Positions 53,271 to 63,829 of a stretch of 64,000 nt of DNA are shown here, one piece after another. Origin of the DNA: Adiantum capillus-veneris (Eukaryota; Streptophyta; Polypodiopsida; Polypodiales; Pteridaceae); NCBI GenBank assembly GCA_014529385.2, contig CM043954.1, forward strand, positions 4,653,306 through 4,717,305. The letters are read 5' to 3'. The notes under the pieces are model-generated. The model did not search any database. It had not been told where the DNA came from and worked only from the letters and a program-made list of their open reading frames with translations. Made by a program: the position numbers and the translations under genes. Positions within the stretch are counted from its first letter, which is position 1. Every line of letters starts with the position of its first letter.

Positions 53271-54725
53271 CTAAATTCCCACTGGATAAATGAAACCTAC
53301 TGCTAGAAGCTTTTGTACCTCCTTGAGTAAATCCTGCTCCTTGATGACTCTTAGCCTTCGTAGCTTTTGAGCCTTAGGTGTGGCCTCTGGCTTCAACTCA
53401 ATCTTGTGTTGAACAGCATCTACTCCATGCACATCGGTGTAGTCTTTAGAAAAAAGCCTAGGAAATTTCCTTAACACACCTTTGAACTCCTCTCTTTCAT
53501 CCTTTGTAAGTGTTGTAGACAATATACCTTCTAACATTCCTTCATCTTCCACATTTTGTTTCTCTTGAGTACCTACCTCCTCCAAACCTGGGCACGAGGT
53601 TTCTTGGTTTCTTGGCTTAAACCCTATCCCTATGACTTCAATGGAAGAATCCTCTTCCATAGTGCTACTGCTACCTTCTTCTTCTGAAGCGCTGTCAGTC
53701 CTGTCTTCCTCCGTCTCACTTTGCGATGATTCTTCATGGAGCTCCTCTTGACGTTGCTCCTTCATATTAAAGACAACCTTCTTATGATTGTCATTCCTAC
53801 AAATCGACTTTCCACTTTCCCAATCCTGCAAAGCTTGCATTTTGATTAGCCATGGTCTTCCAAGAATAAATGGGTAACCACTTCCCTTGGTTGACATAAC
53901 ATAAAAATACACTACCTTCTTAATGCCAAAGGCCTCCACATAAACATTTTTACAGATTCCTACGCACCTAGCCTTGCTATTTTTTGCCATTTTCACTTTG
54001 ATTTCAGGCGTCTCATGGATGTGCATGCCTAGTCTTTGCATGAGTCCCTCTGTCATGATACAAATTTGTGCACCCCCATCCACTAGACCTTTCCTAACCA
54101 ACCTTCCTTTAATGTAACAATCTAGCACAAGTGTAATATCCTCATTCATTCTAGCATGTGCTACTTTTACAATAGGCACACTCTCTTTTACCTTTCTCCT
54201 AGGGCTAACTGTCTTCGTTAAATCTCTCCTAACTTGTGGACATAATGAAAGAAATTGAGGCCATGAGATATCAGGACCCATACCTCTCATGTCTTCCAAC
54301 ATGTTATATGGAGCCATACCATATCCAAGAGGGCAATCTTGGAGGTTGATAGGACGTGAAGTCCTCTTAGCTTCCTTGGTCTCCTTCACCTTCTTTTCTC
54401 GTCCATGGTCACTTTGTGACATAACTCCTTCTTTCTCCTTAACTTTTCCTCGGCCATGCGTAATGCCATTTGCTTTCATGTTAGCCTCATTTGAATTCCT
54501 CACCTCTACCACATGCACATTTGGATCTGGTAAAGGTGGAACTCCTTCTACCCCTTGTGGAGGTGGTCTTGCTCCATTTGGCCTTTGTAGAAGCCTTGGT
54601 TGTTGACCAGTTCCTGCACCTGCATTCATCACTGGGTAATTCAAGTTAGGTCTCCCTAGCTCCCCACGTGGCCAAAGACAATTATACATCCAATGTCTAG
54701 ACTCTCCAAAATTACAACATTGCAA
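53271..54725 (-). CDS. gag-pro: Element 4 gag end, protease and RT leader
   Basis: A 484-codon frame on -. Residues 1-20 are a degenerate zinc knuckle (CCNFGESRHWMYNC, with the second knuckle Cys replaced). A Pro-rich and a Lys-rich linker follow. Around residues 205-300 is a retropepsin domain with GLVDGGAQICIM, where the usual D[T/S]G is DGG, and YPFILGRPWL. An acidic Ser/Glu linker comes next, then the RT leader (DEREEFKGVLRKFPRLF, DLLKEVQKLLAVGFI). The frame stops just before the RT palm. Confidence 0.82.
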   Translation of the reverse strand: MQCCNFGESRHWMYNCLWPRGELGRPNLNYPVMNAGAGTGQQPRLLQRPNGARPPPQGVEGVPPLPDPNVHVVEVRNSNEANMKANGITHGRGKVKEKEGVMSQSDHGREKKVKETKEAKRTSRPINLQDCPLGYGMAPYNMLEDMRGMGPDISWPQFLSLCPQVRRDLTKTVSPRRKVKESVPIVKVAHARMNEDITLVLDCYIKGRLVRKGLVDGGAQICIMTEGLMQRLGMHIHETPEIKVKMAKNSKARCVGICKNVYVEAFGIKKVVYFYVMSTKGSGYPFILGRPWLIKMQALQDWESGKSICRNDNHKKVVFNMKEQRQEELHEESSQSETEEDRTDSASEEEGSSSTMEEDSSIEVIGIGFKPRNQETSCPGLEEVGTQEKQNVEDEGMLEGILSTTLTKDEREEFKGVLRKFPRLFSKDYTDVHGVDAVQHKIELKPEATPKAQKLRRLRVIKEQDLLKEVQKLLAVGFIYPVGI

Positions 54726-55490
54726 GACTCTCCTAGGTCATAGATCTCGCTCTTCAGACTTCTTTGCTTGTCCCTTTGGACCTCCAGCTTGTGCAAGGTG
54801 AATTGACAGGCTGCTTAAAGATTCATTTAACTTCTCAATCACTTGTGCCATTACCTCACGAAGCTCCCTAGATGTCGATTCTTGTTACTTTTCTTTGGGT
54901 CTAAGATCTTCTATTGGAGCCTCTCCCCTTAGGAACTTGAGTTTCATATACTTCTTGGAAAGTATAATTTCAGTTGCATCATAGGTGGCAGGTGCATCTG
55001 CCTCCACCTTTACATTAAGAACATGAAAGAGTCCAGCTATGAACCTCTCCTTCTTTAGAAATTTGGCACCATCACCAGGGTTAGCAACATTTCATGTCCA
55101 TAGAGCCCAAAGACGTAGAAACTCTTGCTTGTACAAGTAGTAGACATCTAAATCTTTTTTCTTATGAGAAACAATGTCTTGCCATAGTTTTTGAGTGTTT
55201 TGGGGATCAAAGAAGTATCTCTTCAAACAATTCAAAACTTCCGTGTAATTCCCCTTGACTTCCTCAGGCAAAGAGTCAAACCAAGTGCTAGCGTCTTTCC
55301 TAAGGACCACCTCAAACATTTCTACACGTTCTTGATCGGTTACTATATTCTTAATACAACAAGACATCTTGATTTCCCTAAAAGCAGGCTCTTCAAAGAA
55401 AAGAGGATATTGAAAAATTTGGCGTTGGCTTTCCATTGAATTGATTTCAAAGTGACATGCGTTTTTTTTTCTTAAGAAAGATTTACACAA
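54726..55490 (-). pseudogene. gag: Element 4 gag capsid
   Basis: The frame 55,092-55,490 (132 codons) carries VVLRKDASTWFDSLPEEVKGNY and KLWQDIVSHKKKDLDVYYLYKQEFLRL, a Retrotrans_gag-type capsid. It continues past a stop at 55,092 with FIAGLFHVLNVKVEADAP, a Glu-rich helix and a Gln/Lys-rich stretch up to the zinc knuckle. Stops near 54,888 and 54,740. Confidence 0.75.
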
Positions 55491-55516
55491 TAATATTTTC
55501 TAAATTGCAATCTATT

Positions 55517-55735
55517 CTACAACAAAATACAAATATGCACATCAAATGATCTATGATAATCAATAAGAGACAAGATGACAGGATTCGGTGATGCAAGAAT
55601 TTCTCCTACTCTTTGGGCACCAAACATGAACACCGTACGTTGTTGAAAATGGATCTTTCTACTAATTGCAACGTTTATTCTAATGTGTGGAGTGAAATGG
55701 AAGGGAAAAACCTCTATTCTTAGGCCATTATCCAT
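55517..55735 (-). CDS. Element 4 leader ORF, module A copy
   Basis: A 72-codon frame, the same length as the copy at 2448-2666. It shares HIRINVAISRKIHFQQ and PVILSLIDYHRSFDVH. It sits between the 5' LTR and gag. The conserved length, Met start and stop position support a real small protein in the past. Unknown family. Confidence 0.5.
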   Translation of the reverse strand: MDNGLRIEVFPFHFTPHIRINVAISRKIHFQQRTVFMFGAQRVGEILASPNPVILSLIDYHRSFDVHICILL

Positions 55736-55756
55736 GGTCTATGCATGAACTAATGC

Positions 55757-56072
55757 TTATAAAAAAACAAAAATATAGACGTCCAAACTAAGGTTGTACC
55801 TAATGCGATGCAAAATAAAAGGATTTACTGAAGCGTTTTGTCTCGGCCAACCTAAGAGGACCTAAAATTCTATGAATTATATGTTGAAATTGCAACTTAG
55901 TACTAACAATTATGTGTACCTTTTGCCTTGCAATGGGAATGAAAGGATCATACAAATTCTCATGATTCATGCAAACTACTTGACTATGCTCAAGGTTGAA
56001 CCTACTCAAAAAGATACACAAGCCCTTCTCAGTGGGGGCACCAAAATTGAGGCAGTTCGGGGCAAGCAACAA
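55757..56072 (-). pseudogene. Element 4 leader ORF, module B copy
   Basis: After MNHENLYDPFIPIARQ and STKLQFQ the frame agrees with the B copy at 2663 up to a slip near residue 70 of the open frame. The end of the module (TTTGGACGTCTATATTTT on -) is in another frame. Order here is B then A; at 2.4 kb it is A then B. Confidence 0.45.
56031..56043 (-). other. Element 4 putative primer-binding site
   Basis: TGGTGCCCCCACT on -, four bases inside the LTR end. The matching tRNA is not identified. Confidence 0.5.
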
Positions 56073-58006
56073 GAGATGCGACCTCTAAACACCCCTCAGC
56101 GCTCCCATGCTACTCAATTGGGGCTGGGGTAACCACAATCAAGAAAAAACAACAACGAACCCACAACCAAACAAGTGAAGGGGCACCACCTAGTTGTAAA
56201 GAAAACTTGGATGCAAAAGAGGAGAATCCCTTAGCAATACAAGCAAAAATGAAGGTACACTATCACTAATATCAATTCTACAAATACACACACCAAACAC
56301 TGAGAGAGAGAGAGAGAGAGAGAGAGAGGGTTTTGTGCAAGAATTAAGCTTCAACTTAAATGATTGACGCGGGTGTATAAACAGCTTGGAGAAGAGTCAA
56401 GAGACACAATTAATTTTGATGATGCTGCAATCTATACATGATCTTAGGGTTATAGACACCTTCTCACCATACAACCCTCTTATAATGTTTTCCCAAGCAA
56501 CAAAACAAACACAAAAGCTCTTGAGTCACATACAAACAAATACTACAAAAGAATCTCAAAATGAAAACGCGTCACCTTAAACCAAACGAGATGAGGTTGC
56601 CAAGCGTGAATTAAAGAGACTCAAGAGAGTTTTGAACTATGGTTGCACCCACTTGTTGATTCAATTGATTTGCAAGAGTAGGTACAACTTTAATTGTAAG
56701 TTATGAATCACTCACTCCGTTGCAATGCTACAACTAGCTCAAAGAAGCTTTCCTATACACCACAAGTAATGGTGCACAGAGAGCTCACTCTCTCTCCCTA
56801 CAAGTAAGATGGTGAATGATATGCTCAAAGTAGTGAGCAATAGTGTAGAGATCATACCATTTACAAATGGAAAAGGGCTCTATTTAAGTGAGGAGAGCCC
56901 TTATTAGTATTATCTCTTGATCAACATTTACATAGAAAACCATGTTTATGAAATTTTTTATATGTTCTTATGACAGTGGGGCTCTCTTATATCTTAAGTC
57001 ACATGGATGGATGTGGGCTCAAGATGAGATAATTATTGATATGAAATAGAGAATATTCTAGAGAGGTGAGTGATTTTTTGTGTGAGGTTGCCTACCTCAA
57101 TGTAGATAGTAGAGGGTGCAATTTACAAGAAGGGTTAGTCATTAGTGTTAGTAGTTTGTAGTTAGTAGGATGGAGTGAAATTACATGGCATATGCACTCA
57201 AGGTGCATTAAATGATTTATACAATGATAAAAATTAAGAGAAGGATGAAAGTATACATAATTTGATAAAAACCACAAGATGGAAAGAGAATTTCCACCTA
57301 TCTCCTCCAGTGAATGAAGCGGTTGTAAAACTCTATCGGTGCAGTTCTTGTGACCATGGAAAAGTTGAGTTTTACAGCATTAAACTCCTCTTTTTTTAGA
57401 GATTATCTTGGTTATTTTTTGTTGTTTTCTCTTTTTATGAAACAATGAAGAGGTTATGGTAATATGAATTTGATTCTAGAGAGAGAAATTGACCTATAAG
57501 TGTGTAGAGATGATAATTTTTTGAGCTATACAGTAAGGGAGAGATGGGAATGTGAAAAAGATGAAAGAATCCATGAAGGTTACAGGTTTGAGTGAGGGAT
57601 GGAGAGGAATGAGTGTTTGTGTGTGTGGAAGTGGGAAAGGAGGTGAGAGAAAACTATGGGTTACTTTGTGAGAAAAGTGGACAGATTGGGGTCAAATCAA
57701 AAAATCCTATCTCACCGGTGGTAGCTCCAAAAATCATGAAAACATTTGAAGTGATTATTGAGCTTGTGGGCTACATTTTTCTCTTGCCCACTTCTTCAAA
57801 TTCCAAGCGAAGATAGGCGTGAAAAATATCATCAAAAAGCGTGTTTTTTATGCCTGCAAAAGTCTTTTAGTAGCCCCCTTCTTTGTTGAATTTTCACAAT
57901 GCATCTAAGAGTGAGCCTCTCCTTTGTCATATTATGATACAAAGCATCCAAGTTACCGTTACACATGCATGGAGAATGATTATTGGTGAATAAAGAAATA
58001 TATACA
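56048..58006 (-). repeat. Element 4 5' LTR
   Basis: About 1.96 kb, TG (56,048) to CA (58,006). A TATA-like CTTAAATAGAGCC lies on - near 56,885-56,897. The GA microsatellite at 56,303-56,328 is longer than its partner in the left LTR. Confidence 0.88.
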
Positions 58007-58011
58007 TGGTG

Positions 58012-58959
58012 GGACTAGTGTGTGGACTATTCATGGATTTTAGCTCAATGAGCACATGGTGTTAGAATAATGAGTAGAAAAAAAAGGATGAATTATGGAT
58101 ATAGAAAAAGATATTGGAATCATATAATATGGTACATGTTTGGTATTATATTGGGTGAAAGAGGAAAAGGTATGCAAGTAAATAATATAATAAATGTGAC
58201 TAAGGGAGTAGAAATTGATTTTTTGTTTTGACAAGGGTGAGGGTGAAAATGTGAGGGGTGATTTTTATAAAAGAAAAATACGAGGTTAGAGTATGTATAC
58301 GTTGACAAAAAAATATGCTTATGGTGCAAGAGGATGAAAGAAGGCGTACATAGGTTTAATAAAACATACACCTAGGTGCAAATATTTAAATAAAATGCCA
58401 AAATAATTATAAAAATCCCTATATTTAGGCCATATATACAATGAAATATTTACACACAAAAAAGGCCATAATATACTTTTCTTTGTTTTTTTATTATTTT
58501 GACTCAACTAGCCCAGTGACTAGCTAGTTGAGGGTTTTTAAGGAGATACGCAAAAGTCCCCTAACTCACACACGCCTATGTACAGTGAAAGGTTGAGGAT
58601 AACCACAATGTTTGAGTAATTTGGTAGGGTGATGTAGCTCACTATGGAAATTTTGAATAGCCAAAAAATGGCTATCACTAACAAATTTTATATGCTTGGA
58701 TCCACATTTAGAATGCTTTCCCCCGTCCTAATTGGTGTGGTCTGGGATGAGAGTGTGTATCCCAAGCAGTATGTGTGGGTTAATAATTCATGTCCATGCA
58801 TAGCCATGATTGGCTATACCATGCTGGTGATGTCAATGCATTTGTGGAACATTATGCTATGTGGTGATGTCCACCGTGCTAGTGATGTCAATGCATTATG
58901 CAACACTATGCTATGCAAGGGGAGAGTCTTAAGTCGATTGCTCAAGGGTTTCTCATGTA
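58012..58959. other. No gene seen; short tandem duplication
   Basis: The + frame 58,644-58,964 (106 codons) spans a local duplication of TGATGTCAATGCATT then ACTATGCTATG (about 58,828-58,918) and has no recognised motif. The rest is AT-rich and featureless. Confidence 0.4.
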
Positions 58960-59395
58960 GATAATTCTTGATAATCAATTCTCTTAAGTAAAAGATCTTG
59001 AAGCAGTTCAATACATTCTTTGATGGTCCTTTGCAAACAAACTTCTTTGTCTCTTCCATTTGTTTGTTGAGAGATTGGTTGTTGTTGAAGCTTTGGAACC
59101 CATTTATAAACCATCTTGATTGGTTTCTTTGCTTTTGACCTATTCTTTGGCATCCACACCCATTTGATCTTTGGTGCTTGCACTTTGTTTTTGCTCCATT
59201 GTATCGTGGTTGGTTTTGGTGGTTGGATAGGTACTATGTTTTTCTTGTTCCTTGGGCACCCAATTCTCCTTGGGATTTTCCTGAAGTTGAGACTTTATTA
59301 CCCAATATTGTCTAGTTCCTTGCATGCCTATTTGGCGAGGATAAAACTTGCCTTGAGTAGTCAACATAGGTGTTGTGGTGCTAGGACCTCATTTT
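58960..59395 (-). pseudogene. Fragment of element-1-type 3' ORF (WVPK tail)
   Basis: On -, in two frames: QYWVIKSQLQENPKENWVPK, then MVYKWVPKLQQQP and TIKECIELLQDLLLKR. The spacing of WV-x-K and WVPK, and the TIK then LQDLL end, match the element 1 tail at 13,865-14,260. A second decayed copy of that unusual module. Confidence 0.5.
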
Positions 59396-59479
59396 GCCGA
59401 CTATGAAGTAGTAGGTCTATCTTCAAGTCTTCCTTGTTGTAATAAAATGGTACTTTTAGATGTCTACTATCTATTGGGA

Positions 59480-61140
59480 TTCCATTCATCGTACAAATGG
59501 ACCACCAAAGTCTCAAGTAATTCATGACGCAAACCAAGCTCTCCAACAAACAAAAGAAGTGGGAAAATTTTCTTTCACAATTCAGTTTTCATATTGCTCA
59601 CATCGCTAGCAACCACAATCAAGTAGCTGATGCACTATCACAATGGCCAAGAGCTGATGTGGTGTCCATAACAACTCACAATGATCTATCTTCTATTATA
59701 GATGCTACTGACCCTGATTTTAAAGATGTAATTTCAGCCCTTGCCTTAGGGAAGAAAGAAGAACCATTCACCTGCAGGATGGTTATCTTCTCTATGGAAA
59801 TAGGCTATGTGTTACTCACTCTCTTTGTGAGAAAGTGAAGTATGAATTTCATGCTCCTCCCTATGCGGGGAATCAAGGGATTCAACCTACCCTACACAGA
59901 GTAGAGACGTATTTCTATTGGCCTACCATGAAGATGGGCATACAAGACTATGTGTCAAAATGTGTGGTATGCCAAAAGACAAAGTATGATAGGGGAAGCA
60001 ACCCGGATTGCTCGAGCCTTTGCTAATTACTAGCTCACCATAGGAAAGCATATCCATGGGTTTTATCTTTGGATTGCCCAAGTCCATCCATGGGAATAGG
60101 ACCATAGTAGACGGGTCTAGTAAACAAGTACATTTTATACCTGTCAAAAAGACTATTAAGGCACACCAAATGGAAACCCTCTCCATATCCCACATTTTTA
60201 AACACGATGGATTGCCAAAATCAATAGTGTCGGATAGAGATCCTTGAATGACAAGTAATTTTTGAAAGGGTCTTTTTGAGAATCTAGGTACTGGGCTTAA
60301 TTTCTCTTCAGCCTATCACCCACAAACGGATGACCAAAGTGAAATAGCCAACCTTACAATTCTAGATCTACTTAAGACCTATGTTATCAAAGTAGATCAA
60401 CGTTCCCAATGGAAAAACTACCTACCTCTTATAGAGGATGTGCATAATAACACTGTCCATACTACTACAAGGAAGGCATTTTTTGAAATCATTGAAGAAA
60501 GACCAAAAGGTCCCTTGCTACTTAAGGTACATGGGAAGATCTTCACTACTTATAACTATAGCCAATACCTACAAGAATCTTTCCAAAAAGATGAAGGAGT
60601 ATATATTCATCTTGCAACAAAGGAAAAAGGTTTTTGCTAACAAGAACAAAAGGGCCTTAGCTTTCAAGGAAAATGATTGGGTCCTACTCAAATTTTCCAA
60701 GGCTCAATTGAGGTAGACTATGGGTAAAACTCTTACGCGCCACCAAAAGTATTATGCTAAACTAGCAAAAAGATACTATGGTGCTTTTCAAATCCTAAAA
60801 CCAATTAATGAGATGACCTATCAACTCAAGTTTCCCAACCATTAGCTGATTCACAGTGCTTTTCATTTGAGCCTACTTAAGCCTTACAGAGGAGATCCAC
60901 CACAAGAACCAATCATTGAGGACCCGCTTGAGATCAAAGATCAAGAACTAGGTGCTTCATCCCAAATTGATTCTTGGATATGAAGACAAGGTACTAAGAC
61001 ATGGTAACATTATCCTACGACATCTTATTAAGTTCAAAAATCATCCATTTGAAGGTGCTAGATGGATACAAGGAACACAGCTTAAGGATAGTATGAACCT
61101 TGTCAATGCTTACAATACTACATTAGAGTAAGAAAATGTA
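59480..61140 (+). pseudogene. pol: Chromovirus fragment: RNase H end, integrase, chromodomain
   Basis: It starts in RNase H (MDHQSLK, KKWENFLSQFSFHIAHIAS, NHNQVADALSQ). The H2C2 module (HRVETYFYWPTM, DYVSKCVVCQKTK) and integrase pieces follow, with many stops (SIVSDRDP near 60,230; AYHPQTDDQSE near 60,315; LEDVHNNTVHTTT-like near 60,430). A C-terminal region ends with a chromodomain-like VLRHGNIILRHLIKFKNHP, ARWIQGTQLKD. This order, with a chromodomain, marks a chromovirus. No intact protein remains. Confidence 0.75.
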
Positions 61141-62110
61141 AATGTTTCTTTTAAATGATCAATGTTTTTGTCTTATAAGACACTTTCTCTTTTGATTGTG
61201 CACAAATTTAAGTAGTATGCATGCTTAGAATCATGTTTGTGAGGATGACGATGTTGATGCCACCAAAGTGTGTCGACCCTAGAAGAGGGAACACGCCATG
61301 ATGTGTATGCTTATAGGAGAAAGGCAAAGAGGTGAAATAGGTATAGAGAGCATGGGCAGACAAGGAGCAGCTGATGTGTATGACTGATGTGGTTTATAGA
61401 CCACGAAGGTCTCTAGAAAGGGCCAATTTGGGTAGCAAATGAAGGAGGTTTGAGATGCACCTTGTTGACATGGAAATGTAGAGCTTGAGTTTCTAAATGA
61501 GTAGGTCAAAAAGGCTCATCAAATGAAGCTGTAGATTGCAAGATATGGTAGTTTGAAGTTGGAGGTATTTGTAGATCTGAGCCCGACAAGACAGTTGGTG
61601 CCAAGTGGTCATAGCCATTTTCAGCACATGGATGTGTAGATCTTATCATGTAGAGCATGGTGGTCTTTTCAGTTTGACGATTGGAGTCTTGGATGCCAAG
61701 TTATTGTCGGATGAAGTTTTGTCAGGGACTGATTTCGAGGCGGTTTGGACCACGTTGATAAAAGTGCCTGCGGGTGTTTTTGGGGACTTGGAAAAGTATG
61801 CAGAGGTAGTGGACATTATGTGGAGCAAACAAGAGAAGAGTGCATGACAATCAAAGCCCAAAGCACGAAGTTATGGCCGGTGGAAGTTAATAATTGGTGG
61901 CGATCGCAAGGAATCTCGTGTTTTCTTGTCATTTTGGTGCATGTCGTTCAAGGTCATTGCGTAATTGAAATGTGGCCAAGATGGTGGAAATCAAGGCCAG
62001 CGTTATGAGATATCAAATGCACTTTGCAGCTCGGCAAATGGATCATGAGGCAATGAATGGTAGATGACCAAAGTGGAAGCAAAAAAAGGGAGTTTTTTTG
62101 TAGACTTGTG
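61141..62110. other. No gene seen
   Basis: The first 50 bp match 43,640-43,690. Beyond that a few short frames lack motifs. Confidence 0.4.
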
Positions 62111-62341
62111 AGATTATGGAGGAATTGGGGGTGCATTGCACCACAAGGAAACACATGGCAGGGTAAATCCCACACGGGGTTGTGTCGTGGTTGTTTGGGA
62201 AGGCATTGAGTCACTTCTTCCCCCACTTCTAGAAGCTCTTTTTGATGGTCCTTCATCAACATTCTCATGCTTGCGCTTTTCTTCTACAGTAGCCTCATTT
62301 TGTAATGTAGGCATGCACTGACAATGAGTCCACTGGATCAT
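62111..62341 (-). pseudogene. gag: Element 5 gag, C-terminal continuation
   Basis: On - a 75-codon frame overlaps the end of the main gag frame in another phase (EATVEEKRKHENVDEGPSKR). It is Lys/Glu then Ser/Arg-rich, as expected between nucleocapsid and protease. A slip near 62,330 separates it. Confidence 0.5.
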
Positions 62342-63233
62342 TCCATCCTGTTTCTAAACGTATGCAATCGCCTGCTTCATGTAGAATCTCTTTTGTAAGC
62401 TTTCCCTTTTTAGCTAATTGCATGACATTTGGCCAAATTTGACCATGATGGTCATTCACCTCTTCATCACTAAGATGCTCAATTTTTACTCCATAAGTAG
62501 CTGCCTCAACTGAAGAGCTAGCATGGTTAGTTGCCATATCTTCAACTAAGGTTTGCATTCCCCCCTTCCCAAAGTTAGTTCTCAAGGGTAGACCTATCTC
62601 TCTTAAGTGGATTTTACCATCCTTAAAAAAGACAACATCTTTTGACAAAGCATCTCTAAAATCATCACAATCCCTTCTTACATGGTCTGTACTATCACAC
62701 CAAATACATCTATTAACAAACCCTTCTTTGGGCTGTTGTCTTTGCCTAGGAAGTGGCCCTGATGGTTGGCCTTTTTCTTCAAGCTTTGCAAACTTCACCT
62801 TCAAGTCACGCATTCCCTTCACAAGCTCATCTATCATGGACTCATCAAACTTAGGAGCGATAAAAGTAGGCTTTACCATTTTGTCAGAAGTTGAGGTGGA
62901 AGGACTTGTAGTGTTTACTACCATCTTGTCCCTTCTTCTTTGTCGTTTGGCAAGCAGTGAGACAGCACCTTCAACCTCATTCCAGTCGGTCTTTAGTCCT
63001 TGCTCAGCATCTTTATCTTCAAGAAGAAGCTCCAAATTTTCTTGAAACTCTTTACCTGCGGCTTGTAAGAAAAGATCTGTCTTCTCTGCATCTAGTGTGG
63101 CTCTTTCTATCCTGGTGAGTTGTGCATAGCGCCACTCAAATTCCCTAAGTAGCTCTGTTATTGATAGTCCTTGCTTTGTCTTGACTACCCATTCTAAGAA
63201 TGTCCTTTTGGTCACTCTCTCTGAGTCCTCCAT
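62295..63233 (-). CDS. gag: Element 5 gag, main open part
   Basis: A 312-codon frame. Capsid-like segment FLEWVVKTKQGLSITELLREF, YAQLTRIERATLDAEKTDLFLQA and LLLEDKDAEQGLKT. Then a basic stretch, a coiled segment (MIDELVKGMRDLKVKFAKLEE), a zinc knuckle CIWCDSTDHVRRDC (CX2CX4HX4C, intact, around residues 177-190) and a further globular part. This is gag of a gypsy-type element distinct from elements 1 and 4. The region continues upstream through a stop at about 63,321; Met here is internal. Confidence 0.75.
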   Translation of the reverse strand: MEDSERVTKRTFLEWVVKTKQGLSITELLREFEWRYAQLTRIERATLDAEKTDLFLQAAGKEFQENLELLLEDKDAEQGLKTDWNEVEGAVSLLAKRQRRRDKMVVNTTSPSTSTSDKMVKPTFIAPKFDESMIDELVKGMRDLKVKFAKLEEKGQPSGPLPRQRQQPKEGFVNRCIWCDSTDHVRRDCDDFRDALSKDVVFFKDGKIHLREIGLPLRTNFGKGGMQTLVEDMATNHASSSVEAATYGVKIEHLSDEEVNDHHGQIWPNVMQLAKKGKLTKEILHEAGDCIRLETGWNDPVDSLSVHAYITK

Positions 63234-63536
63234 GAAATATTCCTCCTTTAAAACTACTTTGAGTTCTTCCCAGTTTCTCCCATGCCCATCTTTAATTGCC
63301 CTAACATGCTCCCTAATTTCTTAAGCAACAACTAGCTCAAAGCTTTGAATCATCTCACCTTCTGACACGCGATGCAACTCCATCTCTTTCACATACTCGC
63401 ATAAGTACTTGGTTACATCTTTGCCATTGAACTGATCGATTCTATTGGCGACTGCTTGTATGGACTGCGTTGGTGAAATATCCCTTCTTTCAGTGGCATG
63501 TTGTTGTTTCATGAACATTGAAAATTCTTGAAACAT
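63234..63536 (-). pseudogene. gag: Element 5 gag, N-terminal part
   Basis: On - a Met at 63,536 opens MFQEFSMFMKQQHATERR, then DQFNGKDVTKYLCEYVKEME and GEMIQSFELVVA. One TAA near 63,321 interrupts, and the frame goes on EIREHVRAIKDGHGRNWEEL into the main part. This Met follows the leader, so it is the likely true start. Confidence 0.7.
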
Positions 63537-63639
63537 TTACATTGTTGCTGGGTCAAAATGCATACCCTATTGATGAACATGATCACCCATGGTTACCCAC
63601 AAACTCTCACCCTGGCAGACTCGCGTCGGGTTCAACAAA

Positions 63640-63712
63640 AATATGTCAAGAATTTGGCGGTCTTGCCAGAAAGGCACCAGGCCTCTTGCTGTGAGAGTTT
63701 GTGAGGAAGCTC
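63640..63712 (-). repeat. Leader segment shared with 3,009-3,082
   Basis: On - CACAAACTCTCACAGC to TCTGGCAAGACCGC matches the + strand at 3.0 kb. It lies between module B and gag of element 5. Confidence 0.6.
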
Positions 63713-63829
63713 AAGGGTTATGAGAAGGAGCTAAGATGTAGATAACATAGCTTCTAGAGCTAAAGAAGAAATGTAGCCAAAGAAGCCGCTCACTTTCCCA
63801 CACGTGATGGAGAGAACTCATGAAAGATA

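Larger units (their letters stand above)
48926..58006 (-). mobile_element. Element 4: complete, decayed gypsy element
   Basis: Two collinear LTRs (48,926-50,864 and 56,048-58,006) enclose, on -, a leader with ORF modules, gag, protease, RT, connection, an archaeal-type RNase H, H2C2 and integrase with a GPY/F end. An extra aRNase H after RT is a mark of Tat-type gypsy elements. Flanks (TCTAG and TGGTG) do not form a TSD, and LTRs and ORFs carry many differences and stops, so the insertion is old. Left-end bases are mutated (CG for TG). Confidence 0.88.

Noticed and set aside
54289-54606. 105-codon frame on + opposite the element 4 gag-pro frame
   Set aside because: Shadow of the well-supported - strand frame.
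48926-58006. 5-bp TSD for element 4
   Set aside because: Flanking TCTAG and TGGTG do not match; boundary bases on the left are mutated, so no TSD is claimed.
62728-63045. 105-codon frame on + opposite the element 5 gag
   Set aside because: Shadow of the gag frame with zinc knuckle on -.
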